From assembly GCA_030145385.1 (NCBI GenBank), contig JAQYVU010000008.1:17627-81626 (forward strand): a stretch of 64,000 nucleotides of DNA. The letters are read 5' to 3'. The DNA is from Desulfococcaceae bacterium (GTDB taxonomy: Bacteria; Desulfobacterota; Desulfobacteria; Desulfobacterales; Desulfosalsimonadaceae). This document shows, one piece after another, positions 17,986 to 27,679 of this stretch (the first letter of the stretch is position 1; the number at the start of each line of letters is the position of its first letter). Under the pieces are notes generated by a model that searched no databases, was not told where the DNA came from, and saw only the letters and a list, made by a program, of their open reading frames with translations. The translations under genes were made by a program, and so were the position numbers.

Positions 17986-19038
17986 ATGGCAAAAATTGAC
18001 TTTGGCGGAACAATGGAAGAGGTGATCATATCTGACGAGTTCCCCATGGAAAAAGCACGGGAAATTCTTAAAGATGAAGTAATCACCATCCTCGGTTACG
18101 GCGTCCAGGGCCCGGCACAGGCATTAAACATGAGAGATAACGGCGTTAATGTCATCATCGGCCAAATGGAAGGTGACGAATACTGGGAAAAAGCCATTAA
18201 AGACGGTTTTGTACCCGGAGAGACACTGTTCCCCATTAAAGAAGCCGCGCAAAAAGGCACTATCATCATGGAACTTCTATCTGATGCCGGCCAGACAGCC
18301 ACATGGCCGGTGGTCAAAGAATGTTTGAACGAAGGGGATGCCCTGTATTTTTCTCACGGTTTTTCCATTGTTTACAAAGAACAAACCGGTATCGTTGCGC
18401 CGGATAATGTGGATGTTATCCTGGTTGCTCCCAAGGGCTCGGGAACGAGTGTTCGGGCAAATTTTCTGGCCGGCGACGGAATCAATTCCAGTTTCGCCAT
18501 TGACCAGGATTTTACCGGCCGGGCAAAAGACCGGACATTGGCGATTGGTATTGTCGTTGGATCCGGTTACCTCTTTCCTACAACGTTTAAAAAAGAGGTT
18601 TTCAGTGACCTGACCGGCGAACGCGGTGTTCTGATGGGCTGTCTTTCCGGTGTTATGGAAGCACAGTATAAAGTGCTGCGCAAAAACGGTCATTCACCGA
18701 GTGAAGCATTCAACGAAACCGTTGAAGAACTCACCCAGAGCCTGATCCGATTAGTTGACCAGAACGGCATGGACTGGATGTTTTCCAACTGCAGCGGAAC
18801 CGCCCAGCGCGGTGCTCTGGACTGGTCACCGAAGTTCCGGGATGCTGTCATGCCGGTTTTTGAAGACCTTTATGAAAGCGTTGCCAACGGCACTGAAACC
18901 AAACGGGTTTTAGATGTTAACAGCAAGCCGGACTACAAGGAAAAACTCCAGGCTGAATTAGATGAGATTAAAAATTCCGAGATGTGGAAAGCCGGTGCTG
19001 CGGTCCGTTCATTAAGACCCACGCAAAGAAAAAAATAA
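17986..19038 (+). CDS. ilvC: Ketol-acid reductoisomerase, class I (350 aa)
   Basis: Mg-dependent isomerisation and reduction of acetolactate. The N-terminal Rossmann motif GYGVQGPAQALNMRDNG is followed by the cofactor-specificity loop GQMEGDEYWEKA. The C-terminal knotted domain has the metal ligands in DLTGERGVLMGCLSG and ENxxE-type positions. The strong Shine-Dalgarno AAGGAGG precedes ATG 17986. In the loop, where NADPH enzymes usually have Arg and Ser to hold the 2'-phosphate, this protein has Met and acidic residues (Glu, Asp, Glu), suggesting NADH use. Slightly longer than the usual about 330 residues. Confidence 0.96.
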   Translation: MAKIDFGGTMEEVIISDEFPMEKAREILKDEVITILGYGVQGPAQALNMRDNGVNVIIGQMEGDEYWEKAIKDGFVPGETLFPIKEAAQKGTIIMELLSDAGQTATWPVVKECLNEGDALYFSHGFSIVYKEQTGIVAPDNVDVILVAPKGSGTSVRANFLAGDGINSSFAIDQDFTGRAKDRTLAIGIVVGSGYLFPTTFKKEVFSDLTGERGVLMGCLSGVMEAQYKVLRKNGHSPSEAFNETVEELTQSLIRLVDQNGMDWMFSNCSGTAQRGALDWSPKFRDAVMPVFEDLYESVANGTETKRVLDVNSKPDYKEKLQAELDEIKNSEMWKAGAAVRSLRPTQRKK

Positions 19039-19072
19039 CTGGTTTTTTAACATTTTGTTATTATGTTTAAAT

Positions 19073-19110
19073 TAATCGGGGTTATGTTTTTATCCGCATA
19101 ACCCCGATTA
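19073..19110. other. Strong hairpin between ilvC and cimA
   Basis: A perfect 14-base-pair inverted repeat, TAATCGGGGTTATG (19073-19086) and its complement (19097-19110), with a 10-base loop. No T-run follows, so it is not a standard terminator. It may be an mRNA-stabilising or processing stem that sets differential expression of ilvC versus cimA-leuA, or a rho-assisted pause. Confidence 0.6.
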
Positions 19111-19159
19111 CCGCTTAACAGGTTATTAAACTCATTAATAGACCGGAGACCTTTATATA

Positions 19160-20782
19160 ATGGAATCAATTCTGTTATATGATACAACATTAAGAGACGG
19201 CACCCAGGGTGAGAAAATCACTTTTTCGGGTGAAGACAAGATCAAAATCGCTAAAAAGCTGGATGATCTTGGCATTCACTATATTGAGGGCGGCTGGCCC
19301 GGATCCAACGTTAAAGACAAAGAATTTTTTGAATCCGCTAAAAAAATTGTTTTTAAAAATTCAAAATTAACCGCGTTCGGTTCGACCCATCGATACGGGA
19401 TTTCCGCCAAAGATGATAAAAACCTCAATGCCATCATTGAATGCGGAGCACCGGTTGGCACAATCTTTGGAAAAACCTGGGATCTTCATGTCGAGAAAAT
19501 ATTGCGGATACGTTTAGAAGATAATCTGGAAATGATTTCTTCGTCCGTTGCATTTCTGAAAAACAGCCATCTTGAAGAAGTTCATTATGATGCAGAACAC
19601 TTTTTTGACGGTTTCAAGGAAAACAAAGATTACGCCCTGCAGACTTTATCCGCCGCCGTCAAGAGCGGTGCGGATGCCATCGGCCTCTGCGATACCAATG
19701 GCGGTTCGCTGCCTCATGAGATTGAATCTATTGTCAAAGAAGTGATTGCATTTACAGACTCTTTAGCTGCCGGACAAAACAGCAAAAATCCGGTCCGAAT
19801 CGGCATTCATACACATAATGATTCCGGCCTTGCGGTTGCCAATTCAATAGCCGCAGTTCGTGAAGGGGCGGTCATTGTACAGGGAACCATCAATGGATAC
19901 GGCGAACGATGCGGCAACGCGGATTTGACTTCTATTATTCCCATTTTAAAAATAAAAATGGGATATCCATGTGTCTCTGATGAGAATTTAAAAAAGCTGC
20001 GGATGGTGTCATTGTTTGTCAGTGAAACCGCTAATATGACGCCGCTGAACGCAAGGCCATTTGTCGGCAAAAGCGCGTTTGCGCATAAAGGCGGCATCCA
20101 TGTCAATGCTATTATGAAGGAATCCCGTTCATATGAGCATATGGATCCGACACTGGTCGGCAACCGTCAGCGGGTAGTGGTTTCCGATATGTCCGGAAAA
20201 AGCAATATTGAATATAAAGCCAAAGAACTCGGCATATCATTTGAGGAAAACGGACTGGACACCTCTAAAATCCTTTCTAAAATCAAACAGATGGAAAAAG
20301 ACGGATACCAGTTTGATGTGGCGGACGGAACGTTTCAGATAATGGTTGAAAAACTGGGCAAACAGTTTCAACCCATGTTTGACCTTGATTCATTCAGGGT
20401 CACCATTGAAAAAAACAAAGATAAACCCTGTTACTGTCATGCAACGATTAAAATTTCCGTTGACGGCGAAGTACAGGATATAACGGCTGCCGAAGGTCAT
20501 GGACCGGTCAGCGCCCTGGACAATGCGCTGAGAAAAGCCTTAAACAAAGTTTACCCCAATGTTCTGGACCCTGTCCACCTGGTGGATTTTAAAGTCCGGG
20601 TGCTGGATGGCAGAGATGGAACCGCAGCAAGGGTCCGGGTGTTGATCGAATCACGGGATGAAACCAGCATCTGGAGCACCATCGGTGTTTCCGAAGATGT
20701 GATCGAAGCCAGCTGGCAGGCTTTAGCGGACAGTTTTCAGCATAAACTGGGCCGATTGGATAAAGATAAATCATCTAAATAA
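19160..20782 (+). CDS. cimA: (R)-citramalate synthase (540 aa)
   Basis: Condenses acetyl-CoA with pyruvate to citramalate, the first step of threonine-independent isoleucine synthesis. It has the DRE-TIM catalytic motif LLYDTTLRDGTQGE, the citramalate-type IEGGWPGSN loop, the metal ligands in IHTHNDSGLAVAN, and a C-terminal LeuA-type regulatory dimer domain (residues about 400-535). GTQGE and GGWPGS separate it from 2-isopropylmalate synthase. It lies just before leuA, so the operon covers the acyl-condensing steps for both leucine and isoleucine. I see no threonine dehydratase in the window. Confidence 0.93.
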   Translation: MESILLYDTTLRDGTQGEKITFSGEDKIKIAKKLDDLGIHYIEGGWPGSNVKDKEFFESAKKIVFKNSKLTAFGSTHRYGISAKDDKNLNAIIECGAPVGTIFGKTWDLHVEKILRIRLEDNLEMISSSVAFLKNSHLEEVHYDAEHFFDGFKENKDYALQTLSAAVKSGADAIGLCDTNGGSLPHEIESIVKEVIAFTDSLAAGQNSKNPVRIGIHTHNDSGLAVANSIAAVREGAVIVQGTINGYGERCGNADLTSIIPILKIKMGYPCVSDENLKKLRMVSLFVSETANMTPLNARPFVGKSAFAHKGGIHVNAIMKESRSYEHMDPTLVGNRQRVVVSDMSGKSNIEYKAKELGISFEENGLDTSKILSKIKQMEKDGYQFDVADGTFQIMVEKLGKQFQPMFDLDSFRVTIEKNKDKPCYCHATIKISVDGEVQDITAAEGHGPVSALDNALRKALNKVYPNVLDPVHLVDFKVRVLDGRDGTAARVRVLIESRDETSIWSTIGVSEDVIEASWQALADSFQHKLGRLDKDKSSK

Positions 20783-20817
20783 TAATATAATCCGTAAAGA
20801 ATATCCAGGAAAGACCC

Positions 20818-22356
20818 ATGATCGAAAAAGTATTTATATTTGACACCACGTTAAGAGACGGTGAACAATCCCCCGGGGCAAGCATGAACACGGCCGAGAA
20901 GGTACGACTGGCCACGCAGCTTGAAAAACTCGGCGTGGATATCATTGAAGCCGGTTTTCCGGCAGCTTCGGAAGGTGATTTCGAAGCGGTCACCCAGGTT
21001 GCCAAAAAAATCAAACAATCCGAAGTTGCCGCACTCTGCCGGGCGACGGTCAGTGATATTGACCGGGCATGGAAAGCCGTGAGCCATGCAGCGCACCCAA
21101 GAATTCACACCTTTCTTGCGACATCGGATATCCATATTAAATACAAGCTGAATATGACCCGCGAAGAAGTCGTTGAATCTGCTGTTGCAGCCGTAAAATT
21201 TGCCTGCACGTTTACCGAAAATGTTGAGTTTTCCGCTGAAGACGGTTCCCGAACAGATCCGGATTTTCTCTGCAAAGTCTTTGAAGCGGTCATTGATGCC
21301 GGCGCTAAAACGGTGAATCTTCCGGACACGGTCGGCTATGCGATTCCCGAGGAATTCGGGAATCTGGTCAAATATGTGATCGAAAACACTCCTAATATGG
21401 ACAAAGCGGTTTTAAGCGTCCACTGCCACAATGATCTCGGTCTGGCAACGGCAAATACCCTGGCTGCGATAAAAGCCGGCGCCCGGCAGGCAGAAGTAAC
21501 GATCAACGGAATCGGGGAACGGGCCGGAAACACTTCTCTTGAAGAAGTTGTCATGACAATCAACACCCGTCCGACATATGCAGCTGTAACTACCGGCATT
21601 CAGACAAAGCATATTTATCAGATCAGTCGTCTGGTGAGTATGGTTACCGGCATGATGATACAACCCAACAAAGCCATTGTAGGCGCAAATGCATTTGCTC
21701 ACGAAGCCGGCATTCATCAGGATGGTGTACTTAAAAATCCCATGACCTATGAAATTATGAAACCGGAAACCATTGGTTTAAATACGAACAAAATGGTGAT
21801 GGGCAAACACTCCGGAAAACATGCCCTGTTATCGCACATCAAAAATATGGGCTATGATTTATCAGACGATGAATTAAAAATCGTATTTAAAAAATTCAAA
21901 GATCTGGCCGATAAGAAAAAAGTCGTCATGGACGAAGACCTGGAAGCCCTGGTCAATCAGGAAGTTTTACGAACGTCTGATATCTATTCGATTACGTATC
22001 TTCAGGTCACCAGCGGAACCACAGTATTGCCCATGGCAACTGTAAAAATGCTCATGAACGGTCGTGAGGTAGTTGGTACGGGCAGCGGAAACGGACCCAT
22101 TGATGCGGCATTTAACGCAGTGGCAAAGCTGACCAATACACAATCGCAATTGCTTCGATTTACAATCAGTGCATTGACCGGGGGCACAGATGCCCAGGGT
22201 GAGGTAACCGTCAGACTGAAAGAGGATAAATGCATTGCCTTAGGACGCGGTTCAGATCCGGATATTATCACTGCCAGTGCTTATGCATATGTTAACGGCT
22301 TAAACCGGCTGGAGTATCTTAAAATGAATCCCGCATCCACTGCCGGCTCATTGTAA
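20818..22356 (+). CDS. leuA: 2-Isopropylmalate synthase (512 aa)
   Basis: First committed enzyme of leucine synthesis (acetyl-CoA plus 2-oxoisovalerate). Motifs: FDTTLRDGEQSPGASM, VHCHNDLGLATANTLAA, and GNTSLEEVVM in the catalytic barrel; NKMVMGKHSGKHAL; and a C-terminal LeuA dimer/allosteric domain (residues about 370-505) ending in GLNRLEYLK. Full length for the long bacterial form. Last gene of the operon, followed by a strong terminator. leuB, leuC and leuD are not in the window. Confidence 0.96.
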   Translation: MIEKVFIFDTTLRDGEQSPGASMNTAEKVRLATQLEKLGVDIIEAGFPAASEGDFEAVTQVAKKIKQSEVAALCRATVSDIDRAWKAVSHAAHPRIHTFLATSDIHIKYKLNMTREEVVESAVAAVKFACTFTENVEFSAEDGSRTDPDFLCKVFEAVIDAGAKTVNLPDTVGYAIPEEFGNLVKYVIENTPNMDKAVLSVHCHNDLGLATANTLAAIKAGARQAEVTINGIGERAGNTSLEEVVMTINTRPTYAAVTTGIQTKHIYQISRLVSMVTGMMIQPNKAIVGANAFAHEAGIHQDGVLKNPMTYEIMKPETIGLNTNKMVMGKHSGKHALLSHIKNMGYDLSDDELKIVFKKFKDLADKKKVVMDEDLEALVNQEVLRTSDIYSITYLQVTSGTTVLPMATVKMLMNGREVVGTGSGNGPIDAAFNAVAKLTNTQSQLLRFTISALTGGTDAQGEVTVRLKEDKCIALGRGSDPDIITASAYAYVNGLNRLEYLKMNPASTAGSL

Positions 22357-22382
22357 TTTATATTTCCAATCACTAATAAATA

Positions 22383-22414
22383 AAAAAGGGGGCTTTAAGC
22401 CCCCTTTTTTTTTG
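22383..22414. terminator. Bidirectional intrinsic terminator after leuA
   Basis: AAGGGGGCTTTAAGCCCCCTT forms a GC-rich palindrome flanked by A-runs on the left and nine T on the right. It can end both the ilv/leu transcript and the converging OmpA-like gene that stops at 22436. Confidence 0.92.
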
Positions 22415-22435
22415 AATAAAACGCTATCTTACTTT

Positions 22436-23539
22436 TTATTTAACTTTAAAATGGGCTCTTCGGTTGTTTGCCCATGCAGTTTCGTTGGCATCCGATTCAA
22501 CAGCACCAAAAATAACGGTTTCCATCCTGGAAGAATCAACACCAGCCGCTGCCATAAAATTCACAACACTTTTCGCCCGTTTTTCTGCAAGGGCCATATT
22601 ATATTCCTGAGCCCCCCTGGAATCACAATAGACTTCCACGGCCACAGAAATATTCGGATTGGCTTTTATACATTGGGCCTTCTTTGCCAATACCTTCTTG
22701 GAATCCGCACTCAAAGATGCGGAGTTCACACCAAAAAAGACATCTTCATTGGAAAGGCTTTCTGCCGGAATTGTCATTACAGCAGCTTCTGCGGCTGCTT
22801 TTTCTGCAGCGGCGGCCTTCATCGCAGCTTCATTGGCAGCTTTTGTTTCAGCAGCAGCAAGCATTGCCGCTTCATTCGCTGCTTTCGCTTCGGCAGCAGC
22901 CTTTGCTTCAGCCTCAGCGGCGGCTTTGATTGTTGCTTCTTTTGCCGCAAGCGCTTCAGTGCTGATACTGCCTTCCACCATTCCCTCCTTCAAATCCGCA
23001 TCAGCCGGTCGGGTATCGTGCATCCATATACTCCAGACAGATTTTTTAAACTCATACCCCGGAACGGTGTCAAGGAACTCACCATTTTTATAGACGGATG
23101 TACCTTTACCCGGAATATATACAATATCAAATTCATCGCCATCTTTCATCTCGCCCGAAAAACAAGCTTTAAACCTGTCGACTTCTTCCTTTATTGAACT
23201 TATGTCTCCCTTGGGCATTGAATTTCTGAAACCGTTATTGAACGCTTTGGTGATATTCTTACTGCTGGCAAAAAAATCATTGATCACGTGCATCCTGATT
23301 GCCATTGTTTTGTCCGCGTTCTTAATTGTTTCAGGATCGGTCATTGCATTTTCCAGCCAGAGGCCTGCGACATAAACATCATTCATAAAAGCCACTCGCG
23401 TACCGCCCCCATTTAAAAGCAAAACGCTATCCCCGAAAGTCAATGTTTCAGGTAAATCAACGTCATCAATTGTTCTCGCCGATGAAACCGATACCATCAT
23501 TAGAACAACCATCAAGGCAATTAATACTTTTCTGATCAT
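22436..23539 (-). CDS. Secreted chalcone-isomerase-like/OmpA fusion protein, copy A (367 aa)
   Basis: Signal peptide of about 21 residues (VLIALMVVLMMVSVSSA). Residues about 22-185 resemble the periplasmic chalcone-isomerase-like domain (FMNDVYVAGLWLE, DEFDIVYIPGKGTSVYKNGE, SVWSIWMHDTRPAD). Residues about 195-255 are an Ala/Glu/Lys-rich, probably helical linker made of near-repeats such as KAANEAAM. The C-terminal 110 residues are an OmpA peptidoglycan-binding domain (YCDSRGAQEYNMALAEKRAK, ending NNRRAHFKVK). Probably a periplasmic protein anchored to the wall. The ligand is unknown. Paralogue of the next gene. Confidence 0.86.
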   Translation of the reverse strand: MIRKVLIALMVVLMMVSVSSARTIDDVDLPETLTFGDSVLLLNGGGTRVAFMNDVYVAGLWLENAMTDPETIKNADKTMAIRMHVINDFFASSKNITKAFNNGFRNSMPKGDISSIKEEVDRFKACFSGEMKDGDEFDIVYIPGKGTSVYKNGEFLDTVPGYEFKKSVWSIWMHDTRPADADLKEGMVEGSISTEALAAKEATIKAAAEAEAKAAAEAKAANEAAMLAAAETKAANEAAMKAAAAEKAAAEAAVMTIPAESLSNEDVFFGVNSASLSADSKKVLAKKAQCIKANPNISVAVEVYCDSRGAQEYNMALAEKRAKSVVNFMAAAGVDSSRMETVIFGAVESDANETAWANNRRAHFKVK

Positions 23540-23768
23540 GATCCACTCCTTTTCTTTTTATGATTATGGCGTTTAATGAAAAAAACACTGTTAATTATTT
23601 CCAGCATCAATAACATAATTAATAGTTTTGTTACAGTATTATTATCACGCTCACCAGCAGAACAACTATGATGTCCATAACCAATCATCCGACTGAAAGA
23701 AATAATAAAACTTTTATCTTTGTCATCTAAATCTGATTTTTCCCCGAGTCACACGTAATTATTTCAAA

Positions 23769-23805
23769 ACAAAAAAAAGGGAGCATAAAGCCCCCCTTTT
23801 TTTGT
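23769..23805 (-). terminator. Intrinsic terminator of the second OmpA-fusion gene
   Basis: A-rich and T-rich flanks surround a stem of AAAAAAGGG(a)GC with its complement GC(cc)CCCTTTTTT around a short ATAAA loop. It lies 16 bases beyond the stop of the gene at 23821-25134 and can act on the minus strand. Confidence 0.8.
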
Positions 23806-23820
23806 TCAATATTATTATTT

Positions 23821-25134
23821 TTATTTAACTTTAAAATGTGCCTTTCTGCTATTTGCCCACGCGGTTTCATTGGCAGCTGAGTCAACCGCTCCAAAAATAA
23901 CGATTTCCATTCTTGAATCATCAATACCTTGTTCTACCATAAACTTGGCAACACTCTTTGCCCGCTTGACAGCCAGCTTCTTGTTGTATTCTATAGATCC
24001 CCGAGAGTCACAGTAAACCTCAACCGCTACAGATACAACCGGGTTTGATTTCATCCACATAGCTTTCATGGTCAGCGCCTGCTTCGCTTTTGCATCTAAG
24101 GCCGCTGAATTTAGAGCAAAATAAACATCTTCATTAACGAACTCCGCTTTTGTTAAAGGCGTTGCATCAGCCATTACCTTTGTTTTTGGGGATTCGGCTG
24201 CGGCCGTTGCTTTTTGGGCTTTTGCAGCAGCGGTTTTTGCCTCGGCCTCGGCGCCTGCTTTAGCTTTCAGAGCTGCTTCTTCGGCAGCTTTGGCTTCTTT
24301 AACAGCCTGGTTTTCTGCGGCGGCGGCTTCTTCAGCGACCTGGGCCGCTGCAACGGCATTAGCTGCAATGGCAGCTTCTTCAGCAACCTTGGCATCGGCA
24401 GCGATTTTGGCTTCGGCAGCGATTTTGGCCTCGGCAACAGCCTTGGCATCGGCAACAGACTTGGCTTTTCTTGAGGCTTCAGCCTTTGCCACTAAATCCT
24501 CTTTTATAACTTTTACTTTGGCAATCCACTGTTCCTTTGCAGCCAATGCTTCCTTGCTGATGCTGCCTTCTAACATTCCTAGCTTCAAATCTTCATCAGC
24601 CGGCCGGGTATCGTGCAGCCAGATACTCCAGACAGATCTTTTAAACTCATACCCCGGGATGGTGTCTTTAAGTAAACCGTCTTTATATACCGAAACACCG
24701 ACACCGGGAAGATAAACAATATCAAATTCTTCACCATCTTTAATTTCGTCTGCAAAACAGGCTTTAAACCGATCTACTTCTGCCTGTATTGGGGTTAAAT
24801 CTCCTCTGGGCACTGAGTTTCTAAACCCGTTATTCAGCGCTTTGGTAATGTTTTTACTGCTGGCAAAAAAATCATTCGTCACATGCATTCTGATTGCCAT
24901 TGCTTCATCCGCGTCCTTTATCACGGCAGGATCGGTCATCGGCTTTTCCAGCCAGAGACCTGCGACATAAACATCATTCATAAAAGCTACTCGAGTACCG
25001 CCTCCATTTAAAAGCAAAATTGTTTTACCGAAGGTCAATGTTTCAGGTAAATCAATGTCATCAATTATTCTAGCCGATGACACAGTTACCATCATTAGAA
25101 CAATCATCAAGGCAATTATTACTTTTTTGAACAT
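23821..25134 (-). CDS. Secreted chalcone-isomerase-like/OmpA fusion protein, copy B (437 aa)
   Basis: Paralogue of the previous gene with the same three-part plan: signal peptide (IIALMIVLMMVTVSSA), chalcone-isomerase-like domain (residues about 22-190), and C-terminal OmpA domain ending NSRKAHFKVK. The Ala-rich linker (about 195-320) is roughly twice as long as in copy A and built of repeated Ala/Lys/Glu units (AKIAAEAKIAADAK). The ATG at 25134 has GGAG upstream; an in-frame extension to 25209 lacks a signal-like start. The two genes differ mainly in the linker, consistent with tandem duplication and repeat expansion. Confidence 0.86.
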   Translation of the reverse strand: MFKKVIIALMIVLMMVTVSSARIIDDIDLPETLTFGKTILLLNGGGTRVAFMNDVYVAGLWLEKPMTDPAVIKDADEAMAIRMHVTNDFFASSKNITKALNNGFRNSVPRGDLTPIQAEVDRFKACFADEIKDGEEFDIVYLPGVGVSVYKDGLLKDTIPGYEFKRSVWSIWLHDTRPADEDLKLGMLEGSISKEALAAKEQWIAKVKVIKEDLVAKAEASRKAKSVADAKAVAEAKIAAEAKIAADAKVAEEAAIAANAVAAAQVAEEAAAAENQAVKEAKAAEEAALKAKAGAEAEAKTAAAKAQKATAAAESPKTKVMADATPLTKAEFVNEDVYFALNSAALDAKAKQALTMKAMWMKSNPVVSVAVEVYCDSRGSIEYNKKLAVKRAKSVAKFMVEQGIDDSRMEIVIFGAVDSAANETAWANSRKAHFKVK

Positions 25135-25248
25135 GATCCGCTCCTTTTTTTTATGTTTATGTCGTTTAATTTTAAAAACACTGTTAATTATTTTCGCAAT
25201 AAATAACATAATCGACGGTTTTTTTACAGTTTTTTTATTTATTCCTGC

Positions 25249-26178
25249 CTAAATTTCCAAAATCCCGATCAACTCGGTAATGTGATTCATACCGTACTTC
25301 TCAAGATACGTCTCTACCCCCTCAATAATCTCGATCGTGGCCCGCGGATTAACAAAATTGGCTGTTCCCACCTGCACGGCGGTGGCACCGGCGATCAGAA
25401 ACGCAATGGCATCTTCGGCGTTCATAATCCCGCCGATTCCGATCACAGGGATTTGAACCGCCTGCGCCACCTGCCATACCATTCGAAGCGCCACCGGCTT
25501 GATGGCCGGTCCGGATAAACCGCCGGTAATATTTCCCAGCACCGGCTTGCGCTTGTCAATATCGATCATCATTCCTGTAATGGTGTTTATCAATGAAACC
25601 GAATCCGCTCCGGCGCCTTCAACACTTTTTGCGATTTCAACAATATCGGTTACATTCGGGGACAGCTTGACCATTAACGGTTTGGTCGTTTTTTTCCGGA
25701 CACTCGCGACCACCTCTGCGGCTGCAGTGCAATCTACACCAAAGGCGACCCCCCCGGCCTTGACATTGGGACATGAAATATTTACCTCAAGACCTGCGAT
25801 GTCTTCGAGTTCATCTATCCTCGAAGCCATCGCCGAATATTCTTCAACGGTCTTTCCATAGACATTTATAAAAACCGGGGTTGAAAAATTCTTCAAAAAA
25901 GGCAGCTTTTCGTTTACAAATGCCTCAATGCCGATATTTTCCAGTCCGATAGCATTTAACATACCGCAGGGTGTTTCAATAATTCTGGGTGGCGGGTTAC
26001 CGGGGGCAGGCTTTAGAGACAGGCCTTTTACAATAATCCCACCCAGCTGATTCAAATCAATCAATTCATCAAATTCCCTGCCGTATCCGAAGGTCCCGGA
26101 TGCCGTCATGACCGGATTTTTAAGATTGACCCCGCCGATGTCTACTTTAAGTTTGCTGCAAAGTTTTCTGTTGCTCAT
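25249..26178 (-). CDS. pyrD: Dihydroorotate dehydrogenase, class 1B catalytic subunit (309 aa)
   Basis: Oxidises dihydroorotate to orotate in pyrimidine synthesis, bound to FMN. Motifs: [10 protein letters not shown], the active-site loop with catalytic Cys ([13 protein letters not shown]), [10 protein letters not shown], and [19 protein letters not shown]. The class 1B form normally pairs with an Fe-S/FAD subunit, PyrK, which is not adjacent here. Full length. Confidence 0.94.
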   Translation of the reverse strand: MSNRKLCSKLKVDIGGVNLKNPVMTASGTFGYGREFDELIDLNQLGGIIVKGLSLKPAPGNPPPRIIETPCGMLNAIGLENIGIEAFVNEKLPFLKNFSTPVFINVYGKTVEEYSAMASRIDELEDIAGLEVNISCPNVKAGGVAFGVDCTAAAEVVASVRKKTTKPLMVKLSPNVTDIVEIAKSVEGAGADSVSLINTITGMMIDIDKRKPVLGNITGGLSGPAIKPVALRMVWQVAQAVQIPVIGIGGIMNAEDAIAFLIAGATAVQVGTANFVNPRATIEIIEGVETYLEKYGMNHITELIGILEI

Positions 26179-26287
26179 ATTTACATACAGTTCACAATTA
26201 AAAGTTATTGTCTAAAAAGCTTCCGTGCGCTACCCATAAACCATCATTTCAAATGAAGACTTGATTGCGACATTACGACAATGTCAT

Positions 26288-26308
26288 ATATCTGAATACT
26301 TCAGATAT
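26288..26308. promoter_or_regulatory. 21-base perfect inverted repeat between pyrD and the glycosyltransferase gene
   Basis: ATATCTGAA-TAC-TTCAGATAT, nine-base arms with a three-base spacer, lies in the divergent intergenic region about 110 bases upstream of pyrD and 118 bases upstream of the glycosyltransferase. It has the shape of an operator. A TTGACG plus TATATT-like pair follows at about 26334-26360. Confidence 0.35.
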
Positions 26309-26425
26309 TGTTAACAGATCACATAAAATTCTCTTGACGAAAATGATGCCCGCTTATATTTGAATCATTTTAAAATAAATTTTATATAATATATTAAAAA
26401 TAAATCGTCAAACAATTGAACTCGA

Positions 26426-27679
26426 ATGACAAGCAATAATGAATCATCCCTGCGAATTGGTCTTTTAAGCTACCGCAGCAATCCACACTGCGGCGGGCAG
26501 GGGGTCTATATTAAAAGCTTAAGCCGTGCACTTGCAGACTTAGGCCATCAGATCGACATCATTTCAGGCCCCCCCTATCCCATCCTGGATCCGGACATCA
26601 AACTGATTAAACTGCCCAGCTTAGACCTTTATAATCCGAATGATTTATTCCGTGTTCCCAAAATTTCAGAGCTCATGAATTCCACAAACCTGATTGAATG
26701 GCTCGGCATCTCCACGATGGGATTTTCAGAACCGCTCACTTTCGGCATGCGGGCCTATAAATATCTGAAAAACAAGTTCCACAAATATGATATTATCCAT
26801 GACAATCAAAGTCTTTCCTACGGCCTGTGGGCTATCAAAAAAAAGATCCCGACAATTGCAACAATTCATCATCCGATTACCGTCGATCTGGATATTGCAG
26901 TAAAATCCGAACCGGTTTTATGGAAAAAATTAAAACATCTCCGGTGGTATTCATTTTTAGGGATGCAGAAAAAAGTTACAAAAACGCTGCCCCATATTAT
27001 TACAGTATCCCACTGCGCACAAAACGACATCAGTAAAGAATTTCGTATCCCCAAAAACCGGTTCACGATCATTTCCAACGGTATCAACACGGATCTATTT
27101 TACCCTATTCCGGAAATCAAACGCCTGAAGAACCGAATTATTGTAACAAACAGCGCAGACACCCCCCTTAAAGGACTATATTATCTGCTGCTTTCCGTGG
27201 CGGAAATATCTAAAAAGAAAACAATCCGGCTGATAGTCATCGGAACCCCCAAAAAAAACGGAAAGATTCTCCGGCAGATCAAAAAACTGGGAATCAGCAA
27301 TTTTGTCACTTTTACCGGCCGAATCAGCGATGCGGAATTTGTCCGGCAATATGCCAAAGCGACCGTTGCCGTGATCCCTTCGGTATATGAAGGCTTCGGC
27401 TTACCTGCCGGGGAAGCAATGGCCTGTGGCGTTCCTGTAATTTCCACAACCGGCGGTGCTCTGCCCGAAGTTGTCGGCGATGCCGGCATCCTGGTCCCGC
27501 CGGCTGATCCGGCGGCTTTGACAAAGGCTATCACAGAAGTTTTAAACAACCCGGACCTGGCCGAAAAATTGAGCAAAGCCGGGTATAAAAGGGTCCAGAA
27601 CCATCTAACATGGAACGCAGCAGCACGAAAAACCGTTGATGCGTATCGAAGAGCAATCAATGATTACCGTAAAATTTGA
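26426..27679 (+). CDS. Glycosyltransferase family 4 (GT-B fold, 417 aa)
   Basis: An NDP-sugar or phospho-sugar-dependent retaining glycosyltransferase. The N-terminal acceptor domain begins with a glycine-rich loop (CGGQGVYIKSLSRALADLGH). The C-terminal donor domain has the family 4 nucleotide-sugar motif VYEGFGLPAGEAMACGVPVI with its two Glu residues (E-x7-E), then GGALPEVVGDAG. No membrane span. Its end overlaps the methyltransferase start by 20 bases, so the pair probably acts in one surface-glycan or natural-product modification. The ribosome site is weak. Confidence 0.9.
   Translation: MTSNNESSLRIGLLSYRSNPHCGGQGVYIKSLSRALADLGHQIDIISGPPYPILDPDIKLIKLPSLDLYNPNDLFRVPKISELMNSTNLIEWLGISTMGFSEPLTFGMRAYKYLKNKFHKYDIIHDNQSLSYGLWAIKKKIPTIATIHHPITVDLDIAVKSEPVLWKKLKHLRWYSFLGMQKKVTKTLPHIITVSHCAQNDISKEFRIPKNRFTIISNGINTDLFYPIPEIKRLKNRIIVTNSADTPLKGLYYLLLSVAEISKKKTIRLIVIGTPKKNGKILRQIKKLGISNFVTFTGRISDAEFVRQYAKATVAVIPSVYEGFGLPAGEAMACGVPVISTTGGALPEVVGDAGILVPPADPAALTKAITEVLNNPDLAEKLSKAGYKRVQNHLTWNAAARKTVDAYRRAINDYRKI

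Noticed and set aside
19073..19110. Hairpin after ilvC as a full operon terminator
   Set aside because: No T-run follows and cimA-leuA lie close behind in the same direction; a stabilising or pausing stem is more likely.
22412..23197. Long Cys/Phe-rich plus-strand open frame
   Set aside because: It is antisense to the Ala-rich linker and OmpA domain of the fusion gene; composition reflects the complementary repeats and there is no ribosome site.
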